Positions 35,701 to 45,514 of a stretch of DNA of 64,000 nt are shown here, one piece after another. The notes under the pieces are model-generated. The model did no database searches. It was not told the origin of the DNA and saw only the letters and a program-made list of their open reading frames with translations. The translations under genes were made by a program, and so were the position numbers. The DNA is taken from assembly GCF_040954835.1 (NCBI RefSeq), contig NC_090698.1, forward strand, positions 50,726,284 through 50,790,283, read 5' to 3'. This DNA comes from Lepisosteus oculatus (taxonomy: Eukaryota > Chordata > Actinopteri > Semionotiformes > Lepisosteidae). Numbering within the stretch: the stretch's first letter is position 1; each line of letters opens with the position of its first letter.

Positions 35701-38700
35701 TCAGTATATTTGCAGTTATTTTATACTTCTCTATCAGCAAATCAGGTCTGAAGTTTATTTTTCTTAAATGTACTGCATGACTGCAGTTAACTTGCATTTG
35801 GTTTTATACGTATTGCCGAAGTTACCCAATACATTATGAATGACTGTTTTTGAAAACAAAGCTCAAGACAGTCTGTTCTAAAAGAAATCCGTGTACATAA
35901 CCAAGAAAATGAAGGGCATGGCAAACGTGACAGCCTGCTGCCACTTAGTGACATTGCTTCATTGATTCAAAATCTCTTTCCAATCTTTTCAATCAATTTA
36001 TCAGCTGCACTGCTGAATGATTTTAGTCTCTTTTCACAATGCGTTACACAATCATCATACAAAACTGAGCTCCTGTGATAGCACAATATAGAGCATAATC
36101 GATTCAAATGAACAAATCTGAGAACGTCAGACTAAAGGGAAGGCAGCGCATTCTATAAAGACACCGAAGAAATATGTTCTTAATAAGAACGTATAAAAAA
36201 TAAGATAGACTAAGATTACCTGTTAAGAACAAAATCATACATGTCAAGCTTGCAGTGACTGCAAGATGTGAAGCACCATCTAACTTTAAGGATATCATGT
36301 GGCAAAATGCCTTAGCAGGTGGGAATGTTACAGGAATTTGTGTGCAGGTCCTCATTCGGCCCATGTGATATCGGGGCTGTAGAAGTTACCCAGGCTGTTG
36401 TACAACTGGGGATTCCTAATTAGGTGGGTACAAAATAAAAAATAGAAGGAGATTACATATTGATAAGAAAATGGGGTGGGAAGAAAGTTCTGGGACTTAG
36501 TGTTCCCAAGATAACAGTATCAGTCGATAATCCTTAAGAAGAGAAAGACAAATTCATCCAATTTCTAACCGCTTTTCTCCAATACAGAGTCATGGGGAAG
36601 CCAGAGCCTATCCCGGCAAGCAATGGGCACAAGGCCACAATTAAAGAAAAATATTAAATAAAATTATAAGTATAATAAAAATTGAACAAGCACATCACGA
36701 AGATGTATACTGAGAATCTTCTACTAAAAATCTCTTAGCAGACCTTTGTTCCTAATAAGCATAGTGTCACGGACGTCCAAAGGGACTAACCGTGGGGAGT
36801 AGGAGAGGGGAAAAAGACCCATATGCGTAGCGGCGAGACGGGAAAAAGGCCCGGGCTCATTAGTGCAAAGAGTTCAGGAATGTCGTATAGAAACCTATGC
36901 CCTCAGGAAGCGAACGTGGGGCGCCCTGGTGCTAGGCGGGTCTCAGGACATCCGAACATCAATGCTAAGCGAGGACAGAGTGCAAGACCCGGAAATATAT
37001 AGCCCAAGGAAGAGAGGGAACAGGAAGGACAGCAGACCGGAAACTAGGGACAGGACAGGGAAGGAGCGCCCTCTGCCTGCAGAGGGCGTGACACATAATT
37101 TTCATTTTGGTTATAGAGCTGCCCTCTTGTACACTTTTTTAAATATACTGTATATGCATTTTTATTTTTGTTCTCTGTTTCCAATGGTGAGTTTGAAGTC
37201 ATTAGTTGGGGGTATCAGCGAAATGATATGAAAACCTTACTTGCAGGAATACAGAAAATTAAACTTAAACCCTATAAATATATTCAATGTCTACAATTTT
37301 CTGCCAGACAAACGTGAGGAGCAGCAAAAAAGTAATGGTACCTTAGGCTGATTGCACAGATAGCGACAGAGCTCTCCAATATACTGGAACAAGGTTACAT
37401 TGTACTTCTTACAGTCACTCCAGAACTGAGAAGCTGAGAATTTCTTCTTCAGGATGCATGTAGCTCCTGTTGAATACAAGTAGAAAAGATCAATATCAAA
37501 CAAAAAGAGACTTTAGTTAAGAAAGAAGTAAAAACCACTACATACTATATATTACATTGTGGGTTAAAAAGCACTTTGTTATATATATACTGATGGAAAA
37601 AAGAAATGCAACATTTTCTGGAATGAGAATACTATAGTTATACAGTAGCTTATGTTCTTTCACAAAAAGTCAATTTGTTTTAAGCCCCCTGACCAGCAAT
37701 ACAGCTTGTGCAGTGAGGCATTACAACTTGCCAATCACACAAAAGCTTGTTAGGTGCACTTTTACCCAACGAGGTCCAGGTGGAACAATGCCTGATCAGG
37801 TCATCTTTAAAAAGGCCTTAATTCAAAGCTTAGGTCCCTGCAAGAAGAAGGCCACACAGTCAATTTTCTGTGCATTCCATAATGCCAGACACTATGGAGT
37901 AAGTCACTCCACTGTGTCCCGACTGCAGAGAAGGTTTCAGCTGACCAGCAGGACAGATGACCGTCCAAGATCTGGTCACCCTTGAGTGGCCACACCAGAG
38001 CAGGACCAACACATCAGACTGTTTCAGATCTGTCACCCGTACTGCTGCTGAAACTAGCGGTAGACACAATGCCCGCATCAGTGACAGGACAGTGAGGCTC
38101 CATGTTGCTGGACTTAGAGCAAGGCGACCTGTCAGAGGCCCTCTGCTCACACCTCCTAGACGTAACAACCGACTGGCCTGGGCCAGACAGAGGCTGCAAT
38201 GGACTCGTCAGCAGTGGCATCAGGTCCTCTTCACGGATGAGTCACTCTTCAGCCTGTTCCACGCAGACCAGAGGGCCAGAGTGTGGAGGAGGAGGTGTTG
38301 CATTTCTTTTTTCCTTCAGTATATGTACACACACTGTTAACATCAATAATCTTGAACTTTATCCTACTTAATACTTTCTTCATTTTAAAAAAAACTAAAC
38401 AAAACAATGTAGGCAATAAGTCAGATGCTTTCAATTTCACATTAACAATTTGTCTCAGATTAACTCATTCATGGTTGTCTAGAAATAAACATCACTATAA
38501 CTGGGATTTAGTAATATGAAGTGTATGCTGAATAGTCGTCATTAGCAGATAAATTAATTTGTGAGGCACATCTGGAACAAAGTCATTTCAAAGCCTAGTT
38601 TTTGACCAAGTATTATAAATGCTTTACCTCTTACATAAGCCTGACTCAAATGTATTTTCCATTTTTCTGTTCACTCACTGAGGTTAAAAGCCAAAGATCT

Positions 38701-41700
38701 GTTGTGTAATCAAACTTTAATATTCACATTTACTTTTAGTTAGAGAAATGAAATTAATGGATGTCTGCCACTTAACCAAGTGATAATAAATTTCAAAATT
38801 CAATGGACAATTTCCTCTTGTGAATTTTCAAGAGAAAAGTGGAGCAGAGTGAAAAACCTTGACAAAGTAAAAAACATACTGGCAAACTATATTGAACTAA
38901 GAGCCTGCATTGTGACATAAATTAATAAAAACATATCTGCAGTGTGGACACTGTATAATTAAGTGCCTTTGTTGAATACACATTTCCAGGATGATTAAAT
39001 ATGTGAATCTAAGTTTCTTGCTCTTTTAAAAAACTAAATTCTGAATACAGTTTCAAAGTCAGGTTTGCGATAGAATGGTAAATATCAGTAATGCAAAGAA
39101 ACTAAACTAAGGTGAAATCATCAATATTCCTGTGAAATAACTACATCACAATTACACAGTAAACTCTGCAAATGATAAAAAAATCATACATTTTATACTG
39201 TGTATGCTGTGTCAGAGAAAATGAGTTACATTTTTCACATCTGCAGATAAAATAGTGTAGCTTTCTGTTTCTTTCAAAAGTTGTCTTTTCAAAATGCTTC
39301 AGTTTCAAACACTACATTAACAACTTTTGTTTCTTCCATACGAATTTCCAAAATGACCTCATAAAATTGTTTGCTTCTATATACTGGTGTGTTAACATTG
39401 CTGATTGGCAATTAGTCTGGGAATGTAAATTTCAGCATTGTTCACCATTTGAATAACTTCAATTTCAATTTCTTAAAACTGCAAATGATCATAAGAAAGT
39501 CCTCTCTTCATTTGTAATATTTTAAACTAAATAGTGGTACAGGGCAAAATCACAAATAAAAAAAACAAAGACTATATAACAAATAGTAAATTCCAATGTG
39601 TGTAACAAAACAAATACCACTAACAGTTCTGTTAACAAAACCATTGAACCATACCCAATTCTATGGTCCCACCAATGCCAAGAAGAGATGCTGCACTGTG
39701 ATACAGTGGAAGGGGAATGTATATGATGTCATCCTTAGTAGCACCATAAGCCCAAAATCCTGCACATGCCTTTAGTGATTGAAGGTGGGTAATAACAGCT
39801 GCCTTCGGGAGTCCTGAAATGTCACAGAAAAATTGAACATTTTAAGATAGTTTTTCCCCCAATAAGAAACTGAGCATTTAGGGGAATGTTCACTCATTTC
39901 AAATGCTTCAGTATTCTACCCTTCAACTACTTGGTGATCAGCTCATCCAAAAGGCTGGCCTGTGCCTCAGACATCTGCTAACACAGAAGACACATTGGCT
40001 GGTAACCGAAGATAATAGAAAAAAAACACACGCCATTTACTAAATGACCATTTTAACTTTATTACTACAAACGAAAGGCTACAAACTAGAGTAGGCTATT
40101 TGGCCTATCTAGCTTGTTTGGTTGCCAGTAACTAATGAATCCAGGGGTCACATCCAACTGTTTCTGGAAAAAGGCCAGAGTATCCACTTCAACAACATGG
40201 CTGGGTAGCTTGTTCCAGACTCCCACAACCTTTTGTATCATGCATGTCCCGAAGATGGTCAATGGACTGCATTTGTCGCTGCCCTTGAGGATTTTCTAAA
40301 AAGCTGAATCACATCCACGCCGTCTCTGTCTAAAACATTCTACTGTTTGGCTTTTCAGTGCAGGACAATACTTCAAGCCTGTGTATGTATCCAGTTGCTC
40401 ACCTCAAGACTGATTCCAGAGCAGAAATCTATACATATATATTTATAACATGGTGACCACAATGTTTCAGAGTATTTTTAACTGTGAATGCACTTACTAG
40501 TGCATTGTATAATTTTAACATCACATATTTTTATTTAAATTCTTCCACCTTTTATTTTTAGCTTAATTGTCAGGTGCTATATTTCCCTTTACTTTAGTTT
40601 TATTGGCTCTATTACTATCATTATAAACTACTTTAGCATTCCGGTAATATACTATACTCTTCTCAATTATTTTTCTCCTTAATATAAATTAACTGTAAAC
40701 TGCCAGTAAATTATTTTCAAATTAAACCAATTTTTATTTTTTATGCAGTACATACTGTACAACAATGCTTCATAACAGTGAATGTTTATATATGGAAATG
40801 CAACACAATGTGACATTATCCACATTATTATGGCTACTCCAGCAAGGACACTATTTGTGTTTACAGTGAAGTGAACGAAGGAAAATGAGCACACTTCTAC
40901 TTTATTTCCAAATACAGCTGGCAAGGCACTGGTTAAGGTAATGATTTGGCAGATCATCTTTTGAGGGGTGTTTCACATCTTAAACCACAGACAGCCTAAT
41001 GTCAAAGTTCTACAAGATTCACCCATTCCTTCTTTTATCAGATATTTTGTGTTTCAGTGTTCTTCTCATTTATGCAATCAGAAATAATATTTTTTATCTT
41101 ATTGCAAGCCAGGTGGCGATACTCGAGCCACTCACCTGTGGTACCTGAAGTAAAAATATACAATGTAGGTGACTTCACAGAAGAAGCAGCACGGAGATGT
41201 GCTGGAACTGGTCCATCTGGGGCAATGTCTACCTTGTCCAGCAAGGTTTCCACTCCAGGCCTCTGACTCTCTCTCCCCAACACCCAAATGCTAATATGAT
41301 CTTCCTGTAGATTTGGAAGTATGTCATCCAACTTGTCTATCAAGTCTGTAAAATAAGTTGGTTTCAGTGCAATGAAAGAGACAAAAAACTTCTGCTATAA
41401 TACTGCAATTAATTAGTTAATACACCAATGCTACATCCTTAAAAGTTTAAATTTAAGAAACTGTGAAGCTTTTGCATCAATAAATCAATAAAGGCAGCAG
41501 TAATATCTCCTTACAAAGGTTCCAAAGGTAAAGCTATGGTTGCTGCTGGTAGAGTCTTAGTGGGACCAGCAGGGTGAGCATGCCCTACTGTGTATGTGGG
41601 TCCTTATTCATCTGTATAGAGGTGGGGACTATACTGTAATAAAGGTGTCATTTTGTCAGATGAGACATAAAACAAATGACTTTACTAGAAAACAGTTGGG

Positions 41701-44033
41701 GTGTTACCCTGTTGTCCTGGCCAAAATATCCCCCCTGGCCTTTACCAATCATGGCCTCCAAACAACCCCCATCAATGAACTGGCTTTATCACTCTGTTCT
41801 CCTCCCCACTGAAAGCTGATATGTGGAGAGTGTACTGGTGCACTTTGGCTATCCTTGCATCATCCAGTTGGCGAACAGATCACAATATTTTTAAACATTG
41901 TCAGCATTGTGATACTGTATCAAGCAAGTTAATTCCTTCTGAAGAATAAAGGAACTGTATTCCTGTGTAATGAATAAAACTTAAGCAGAACGTTGTATAG
42001 TTTCCAAAACTAGACTGTTGGTTAGTAATAACCTGTCCAATGTAAGAAAAAAGCTCGTTTGGCAAATTTAATCTTCAGAGGTCGCTTACAGTTGTTTTTA
42101 GATTTTAGAATCCACCTTTGTATTCTGTATTTAGCTTTGTAGATGCATTGATTTTAAGTCAAAATATAACATCTTGCAGTTTGCATACTGGAATACACCA
42201 TGTGGCTAAAATATTAAGTATTTATTGGAGACAATAAATAGGAGTGATGCAAATGATTTGCAGGGTTAGTATTATTCAGTTTATCGGATTATATTATTTT
42301 AAAACTCATAAATTGTCTTAGTAAGCCAACTGTACATTACTTTGAGTAACTGCACTCCTTACGTTGTACTACATTCTATGATTTAAACAGTTACTTTATT
42401 ACTGTCAAATCATACAATGCTGATTTAATTTTCAACAGATGGAATACAATAGATGCCCCTAAAATAACGGCTGGATTTCATGTCTGTTGACAATTGTAAG
42501 GGTGGCCATCATTTTACCAGAATACAGAAATCTGTGTCAGTTCTCCGTGCCATTAACCAGAACCACTGATTGAGGTGAAGCAACAGCGGTGAGGAGGACA
42601 TGACAGCCCCCATTGGCTATGGCTTCTCTACTTTCAGACACATAACAACTGTTTTACAGAGAGGTTATATTGGGGGAAATCGAGATGGCACCTCCATACC
42701 AATATAGGACTTTGAGCCTTCCAATAAGTACTGAATTGAAACTTAATTGCTTAAACCCAGGTGTAAATGGCCACTTTGATTTAAGGGTTAGCTGGAAGAA
42801 AGACCTGAAACAGAATTCTGGTACCTACCGCTTGTTTATACGCTAATACCATGGATTTGTTAAATGTGTACGGTATTATGAGCAGAAATACTAAAGGACA
42901 GCTTTAATACAGAAACATAAATGTGTGAAACTACAAAACACGAAGACACGCTCAAGGGATTTGCAATGTTTAAGAAATAATTTAACCATTCTGGAAGAAT
43001 AGAATACGATCTTAAATCCCATGGAACTTTTGCTCGGTTTTTATAGTATAATAGAATACTTTTCATAACCTCTTGGAAAGGCGTCAGGTAAATTACAATT
43101 GCTCGAACTACTGCTTTGACAGAGTTTTACATATATGTCAGCTATATGTAAAACAATATAGCACAAATAAAACTAAAACAAGCCCAGGTCGATTTATTAA
43201 ACGAGGTACGCAAAGAGGTGTTATATGCTATTGTGTCGTTATTCGTCTGTCACTCTTAGCCTCGTACTGTACCTTTAAGATAACAGGGCACTAAGAAAGC
43301 ATGTGTAAGACGCATGTGGGTGGAACAAAAATTTTACTACATTTAAGACATTTACTGTGAAAATGACCAGTATCTTTTACTTTTAATCATCGAGCACGTT
43401 ATGCTGCGTTTATAAAAAGATATTGCACAATACATTTAAGAATAAATCCAAATAGGCTTTCATTAATGCAAATAAAAACAAAGTAGAGCATTATGTACTG
43501 ATGAAGAACTGTGATACTTCCTACGGTACTGTAAAAACAATGTATTTTTTACCTGCCCCAACAACGAGAACCTTAGCTCCACAGCTGATGAAACAATGCA
43601 GAAGCGATTTAGATTTTAAGTTGGTGTTCAGAAAAGCCACGGCACATCCCAGTTTGCAGAATCCGAACCACACAGAGATAAAATCGGGCTCATTGTTCAT
43701 TAAAAGGGCTACGGTATCTCCCTTCTTCACGATTCCCAGAGTCTTGAATACTTGAGCCACTTTGTTGCTTCTTGAATTCACATCTTTGTACGTGTAAACG
43801 TCTCCTTCGTAGATGATAAACGGCTTGTTGGGGATCTTCTCGGCTTGTTGCATGAACTTGTCCATCACAGTGAAGACTTTCGATGTCTTCTTGTATAACT
43901 CTAGGATTACACCGCACCTCGCGACCTTCGTTAAATAAAAAAAGTCTTTCCAAAAATACGGAAATGTATGCTTTTGGATGAAGTGAAAGGCAACTAAGCC
44001 TGCTATCAATGCTGTCATCCACTCTAGAAGCAT
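23572..44033 (-). CDS. slc27a6: slc27a6, long-chain fatty-acid transport protein 6 / acyl-CoA synthetase (complete, 10 coding exons, 621 aa)
   Basis: Ten minus-strand exons join in frame (1866 bases including stop) to a 621-residue FATP/ACSVL protein; human SLC27A6 is about 619 aa. An N-terminal hydrophobic segment (aa 5-20) precedes PYFW. The AMP-binding motif [12 protein letters not shown] is at aa 223-234, LPLYHS at 265-270, ELYGSTEGN at 361-369, TGD at 464-466 and the FATP/VLACS signature [14 protein letters not shown] at 480-493. The family couples uptake of long and very-long-chain fatty acids to CoA activation at membranes. The ATG at 44033 is preferred. An in-frame upstream TTG extension is not a plausible start, and MLLEW aligns with the human start. 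Being next to isoc1 on the same strand supports the slc27a6 identity over slc27a2. Exon 7 has a weak donor. Confidence 0.96.
24098..24228 (-). CDS. slc27a6: slc27a6 coding exon 9 (aa 520-563)
   Basis: It encodes [16 protein letters not shown] through [11 protein letters not shown], part of the small C-terminal domain of the adenylating enzyme fold. The acceptor is ttctacag and the donor GTAAAG. Confidence 0.94.
24229..25967 (-). other. slc27a6 intron 8
   Basis: Non-coding. It holds a fragment of the common fish repeat at about 25185-25290. Confidence 0.8.
25185..25290 (+). repeat. fragment of a common fish interspersed repeat
   Basis: It contains AATTTAGAGATACCAGTTA and GGAGGAAACTGAAGCACCTG, the widely seen 'AATTTAGAG...GGAGGAAACCGGAGCACC' repeat of ray-finned fish genomes. 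Related pieces sit at 26808-26935, 30099-30300 and 36555-36640. Confidence 0.6.
25968..26065 (-). CDS. slc27a6: slc27a6 coding exon 8 (aa 487-519)
   Basis: It encodes (R)[20 protein letters not shown] through NVYGVEVP, the C-terminal half of the FATP signature. The acceptor is ttttag and the donor GTAATG. It is 98 bases, phase 2 in and phase 1 out. Confidence 0.94.
26250..26520 (-). mobile_element. Tc1-like DNA-transposon relic filling slc27a6 intron 7
   Basis: On the plus strand it runs from GTACAGTGCAGTACATAAGT through GACAGTGACACAATTTG and GCTCTGTACTCCAGCACATT to a 12-C tract (26473-26484) and GGGACCAAAAGTAA. I recognise this as a widespread fish Tc1/mariner-type non-coding end sequence. 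It takes up over half of the 479-base intron and ends about 25 bases from the exon 7 donor. Strand assignment is uncertain. Confidence 0.5.
26545..26743 (-). CDS. slc27a6: slc27a6 coding exon 7 (aa 421-486, plus 2 bases)
   Basis: It encodes [19 protein letters not shown] through DRIGDTF and the first two bases of Arg487. The acceptor is tgtgtag. The donor is CG|GTACAAAA, which lacks the usual G at +5 and is weak. The phase matches exon 8 exactly, so the boundary is still preferred. Confidence 0.92.
26808..26935 (+). repeat. fragment of a common fish interspersed repeat
   Basis: It contains GTCTTTGAACTGTGGGATGA, GGAGCACCTGGAGGAAACCC and ATGCAAACACAGAGAGAAGC. It is the 3' half of the repeat also seen at 25185-25290. 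It lies in slc27a6 intron 6. Confidence 0.65.
27341..27485 (+). repeat. possible degenerate tRNA-derived SINE
   Basis: CACTGGTTAGATTTCTAAAC and CATGGGATCAAGACCCTAGT resemble the A- and B-box halves of a tRNA-like SINE head. The match is weak and no tail is identified. Confidence 0.3.
27679..27769 (-). CDS. slc27a6: slc27a6 coding exon 6 (aa 391-420)
   Basis: It encodes [20 protein letters not shown] through EHVKN. The acceptor tattctag keeps the length equal to the human protein (LLSTFDLIKYD). An alternative ttttttcag acceptor a few bases inside would break that. The donor is G|GTAAGA, phase 1. Confidence 0.92.
29170..29720. repeat. GC-richer block of unknown origin
   Basis: This stretch is clearly less AT-rich and more CpG-bearing than the flanks and has short open frames on the minus strand. 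It has no recognised domain. It includes a perfect 14-base palindrome GTTGCCTCGGCAAC at 29213-29226. It is probably an inserted repeat rather than an exon. Confidence 0.4.
29893..30098 (+). mobile_element. L2 LINE fragment
   Basis: It aligns with 46320-46610 of the larger L2 copy, for example CAGTATGTCCAGAATTCAGC, CACTGCACTGGCTTCCTATG, ATACTCATGCTCACCTAT and TGTCCCCCAAGCCAGTCTAC. A central stretch of about 90 bases is missing. Confidence 0.8.
30099..30300 (+). repeat. common fish interspersed repeat, longest copy
   Basis: It contains CCACTTCATCCAATCCAAGT, TGGGTGCAAGGCAGGATACA, CCTTGACGGGACACCAGTTC and ATCGCAGGGC. It abuts the L2 fragment directly. Confidence 0.65.
31476..31506 (+). repeat. 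7-base tandem repeat (TTTACTG)n, about 4.5 copies
   Basis: A perfect short tandem array within slc27a6 intron 5. Confidence 0.85.
32415..32609 (-). CDS. slc27a6: slc27a6 coding exon 5 (aa 326-390)
   Basis: It encodes [16 protein letters not shown] through [12 protein letters not shown], including the ELYGSTEGN motif. The acceptor is aacag and the donor GTGAGT. The 195 bases are 65 codons. Confidence 0.95.
32850..33545 (+). pseudogene. Tc1-like transposase relic
   Basis: The plus strand keeps [20 protein letters not shown], then after a frame change [10 protein letters not shown], both typical of a fish Tc1-like transposase (consensus [15 protein letters not shown]). Further on, AATAAATTTGCCAAGAGCAA and CTTTTGCAAGACACTG match the 3' part of the same element type. 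Missing bases at the catalytic DET region and several stops show it is dead. Confidence 0.7.
34284..34335 (+). repeat. 27-base tandem duplication
   Basis: TTTCTAGATCTGTA followed by (T/G)(T/A)AAGTAG occurs twice in a row with a 27-base period. Confidence 0.7.
36555..36640 (+). repeat. fragment of a common fish interspersed repeat
   Basis: It contains ATCCAATTTCTAACCGCTTT, GCCAGAGCCTATCCCGGCAA and GCAATGGGCACAAGGCCAC. It is the 5' part of the repeat found at 30099-30300. Confidence 0.6.
36765..37093 (-). mobile_element. probable solo LTR, 329 bp
   Basis: A GC-rich, CpG-bearing block bounded by TGTCACGG and GCGTGACA, the TG...CA ends of an LTR. The flanking pentamers are CATAG and CATAA (4 of 5 match). 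On the minus strand a TATA-like GGCTATATATTTCC lies internally. A short palindrome (CGCCCTCTGC...GCAGAGGGCG) sits near the 37093 end. A short-TIR DNA element is an alternative reading. No coding part is present. Confidence 0.6.
37342..37466 (-). CDS. slc27a6: slc27a6 coding exon 4 (aa 284-325)
   Basis: It encodes [18 protein letters not shown] through [11 protein letters not shown], a stretch nearly identical to mammalian SLC27A6. The acceptor is caacag and the donor GTACCA. The exon ends in phase 0. Confidence 0.95.
37467..39654 (-). other. slc27a6 intron 3
   Basis: It holds the deleted Tc1-like transposon (37585-38324). The remainder is AT-rich with no recognised feature. Confidence 0.8.
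37585..38324 (+). mobile_element. internally deleted Tc1/mariner-type transposon, 740 bp
   Basis: 29-base terminal inverted repeats at 37585-37613 and 38296-38324 differ at one position; the core is GGAAAAAAGAAATGCAACA. The plus-strand transposase remnant (37713-38295, frameshifted) has an HTH region ([30 protein letters not shown]), [20 protein letters not shown] and the catalytic-type VLFTDESLF. It then breaks off after RVWRRR into the right repeat. The 3' half of the transposase, with the last catalytic acid, is deleted, so it cannot move itself but could be mobilised in trans. Confidence 0.88.
39655..39813 (-). CDS. slc27a6: slc27a6 coding exon 3 (aa 231-283)
   Basis: It completes the P-loop as [12 protein letters not shown] and includes [18 protein letters not shown]. 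It was read directly from the sequence between acceptor tttcag and donor GTATGG. The 159 bases keep phase 1. Confidence 0.94.
39814..41135 (-). other. slc27a6 intron 2
   Basis: Mostly an old repeat at 40060-40720, with no other feature recognised. Confidence 0.8.
40060..40720 (-). repeat. old LINE-like interspersed repeat
   Basis: On the plus strand it contains TTTGGCCTATCTAGCTTGTT, AATGAATCCAGGGGTCACAT, GGTAGCTTGTTCCAGACTCC and TTGCTCACCTCAAGACTGAT. I recall this as a repeat common in basal ray-finned fish. It shares blocks with 11140-11400. The element family is not classified here. Confidence 0.6.
41136..41345 (-). CDS. slc27a6: slc27a6 coding exon 2 (aa 161-230)
   Basis: It opens with [12 protein letters not shown] and ends inside the P-loop motif, YIFTSGTTG. 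The acceptor is ttttacag and the donor GTGAGT. The 210 bases keep phase 1. Confidence 0.95.
41346..43552 (-). other. slc27a6 intron 1
   Basis: It contains a 5'-truncated 5S-derived SINE (41529-41880). The rest is unannotated. Confidence 0.8.
41529..41880 (+). mobile_element. 5S-rRNA-derived SINE, 5' truncated
   Basis: It matches the body of the SINE at 63547-64000, from TGGTTGCTGCTGG through GGGACCAGCAGG, CCTTTACCAATCATGGCCTC and TCTGTTCTCCTCCCCACTGA to GCATCATCCAG. The 5S promoter head is missing. Confidence 0.8.
43553..44033 (-). CDS. slc27a6: slc27a6 coding exon 1 (aa 1-160, plus 1 base of codon 161)
   Basis: It encodes the N-terminal membrane segment and the first part of the AMP-binding domain, with [16 protein letters not shown] and [16 protein letters not shown]. 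The donor is G|GTAAAA, phase 1. Confidence 0.95.
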
Positions 44034-44250
44034 TTCTGTTGTTGGCAACAACTTACACTACAGAACGATCCTATAACGGTATGAGACGAGAGGCAAATGC
44101 AACCCACAAACAAGCACAAGCGGTAGCCACTTTTAGACGACAGTTAAAGTTTTCCCTATGCTCATATTACCGTAAGAGATCGATAACCATGAACTAAAAA
44201 AACTAGTTATGTGAACCTACGAACTCCCGAATCATGTGACTTTGTCATGT
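44034..44250 (-). promoter_or_regulatory. slc27a6 upstream region
   Basis: This is DNA immediately before the slc27a6 ATG, which has a purine at -3. No CpG island or TATA box at a convincing distance is visible. The frame of exon 1 stays open upstream for a few codons to a TTG, which I take as 5' UTR. Confidence 0.3.
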
Positions 44251-44840
44251 TGTACAACAACTATCAGTGGGAGTGTCTACACATACTGAACCTCTTTCCG
44301 CGCACAGCTTTAACAAGAGTCTCAGTGTCACATTGTTTCCTTTGCATAATCGAATTATGTATGGAGATAATTGCATTAAACACACCAATCATGCAGTAAA
44401 AATACCATTCTTCAATTTTTGCCGGGCTTTACCGTGTAAACGAGCTGCTTCTGAAAATGATTGATTTTCACTGGAATCTGAATTACGTCAGATCAAAACT
44501 TTGAAAGCAACTGGGCGTAGTTATCAGTAACTGCTCTATCGGGAATATGCTGTTAAGTGAGTTGTAAACTGCCTCTCAAAGAAACGTTGGGGATGCATTA
44601 AGTGATTTCTTGTAGTTGTTTCGCTCCAGACGTGTATCCTTTGTCAGATAATATAAATAAATACAGTTAAATGAAGTCAAAATTAAATTCGTGGGGAGAA
44701 AATTTATTTAAATTAGTAAATCAATTTAGGAAATGCGGTGTACTGTTTTGGAAGTACAAAAACAATAAGGTGACTTCCACTATTCCTAAATGTAATATGA
44801 AGCTTGGAAGAACATGTTTTCACTTACTGGAGTGAATATA

Positions 44841-45046
44841 TTGTAACGCTTACGGCCGACAGGCACTGTGTAAGAGCCGGTGTACCAGAGCAGGACTACA
44901 GCTACTGGGTTGTAGAGAGATCCCTCTTTAGCTCACGGGGCTGGGTCGCTGCAGAGAGACGCGGGAGTCCCGGGTTCGAGCCTCAGTCGGGATGGGGCCG
45001 ACCTAATGCGGCATGGGCGCCCGCCTGAGCCCTCGTTGCGTTACAA
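44841..45046 (+). mobile_element. short inverted-repeat element carrying a tRNA-like module
   Basis: It is bounded by TTGTAACGC and GCGTTACAA, with TATA on both outer sides, so the symmetry spans 13 bases in total. Inside is a Pol III-type A box (TTTAGCTCACGGGG) and B box (GGGTTCGAGCC) about 35 bases apart, as in a tRNA-derived sequence. The predicted acceptor and T stems pair only partly. It could be a MITE that picked up a tRNA-SINE, or a short LTR-like unit (TGTAACG...CGTTACA). Confidence 0.6.
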
Positions 45047-45514
45047 TATACACAGACAAGTACTAATTTTCTGCATAAACAAGTTATTGATTAATGCAAA
45101 CACGTGTTGCCTTAACTGCAATTCAAAGCATATATCTCACGACCTATGACTCATAGTATGAGATTCAGTCAACTTGGGCACTTAAAATAATATGTCCGAT
45201 TCTTCTGAGGGTAATGCCTAAGGTTTTTTGCATTGACATATTTGACATATGACATATTGAATACAATATGCTGCCTAGTCAGCTTGTTTTTCTAGTATCC
45301 AGAAATACCCAGAAACGGTACCATGAAACTGATTTTATTTCATTTTTCTGCAAATAGAAACCGTTTTGGCGACGGCCAATTGTATGCTGGGCAAACGATT
45401 TTTTTAATTAAAAAAAAGAAAAAGAAATAAGATACAATGGCATATCCCTGCCTAACTCAGACATTAGCAATTACAGACTGGGGTAGAGGAAGAGGTCATG
45501 GCTACAGTCTTATC

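Larger units (their letters stand above)
32610..37341 (-). other. slc27a6 intron 4
   Basis: The largest intron (4.7 kb). It contains a Tc1-like transposase relic (32850-33545), a 27-base tandem duplication (34284-34335), a fish repeat fragment (36555-36640) and a solo LTR (36765-37093). Confidence 0.8.

Noticed and set aside
44034-44051. Six-codon N-terminal extension of slc27a6 from an in-frame TTG
   Set aside because: The first codon is TTG, and the ATG at 44033 aligns with the family start and has a good context.
44881-44990. A functional tRNA gene
   Set aside because: A and B boxes are present, but the acceptor stem pairs over only about 5 bases and the T stem has a mismatch; it is a tRNA-derived repeat.
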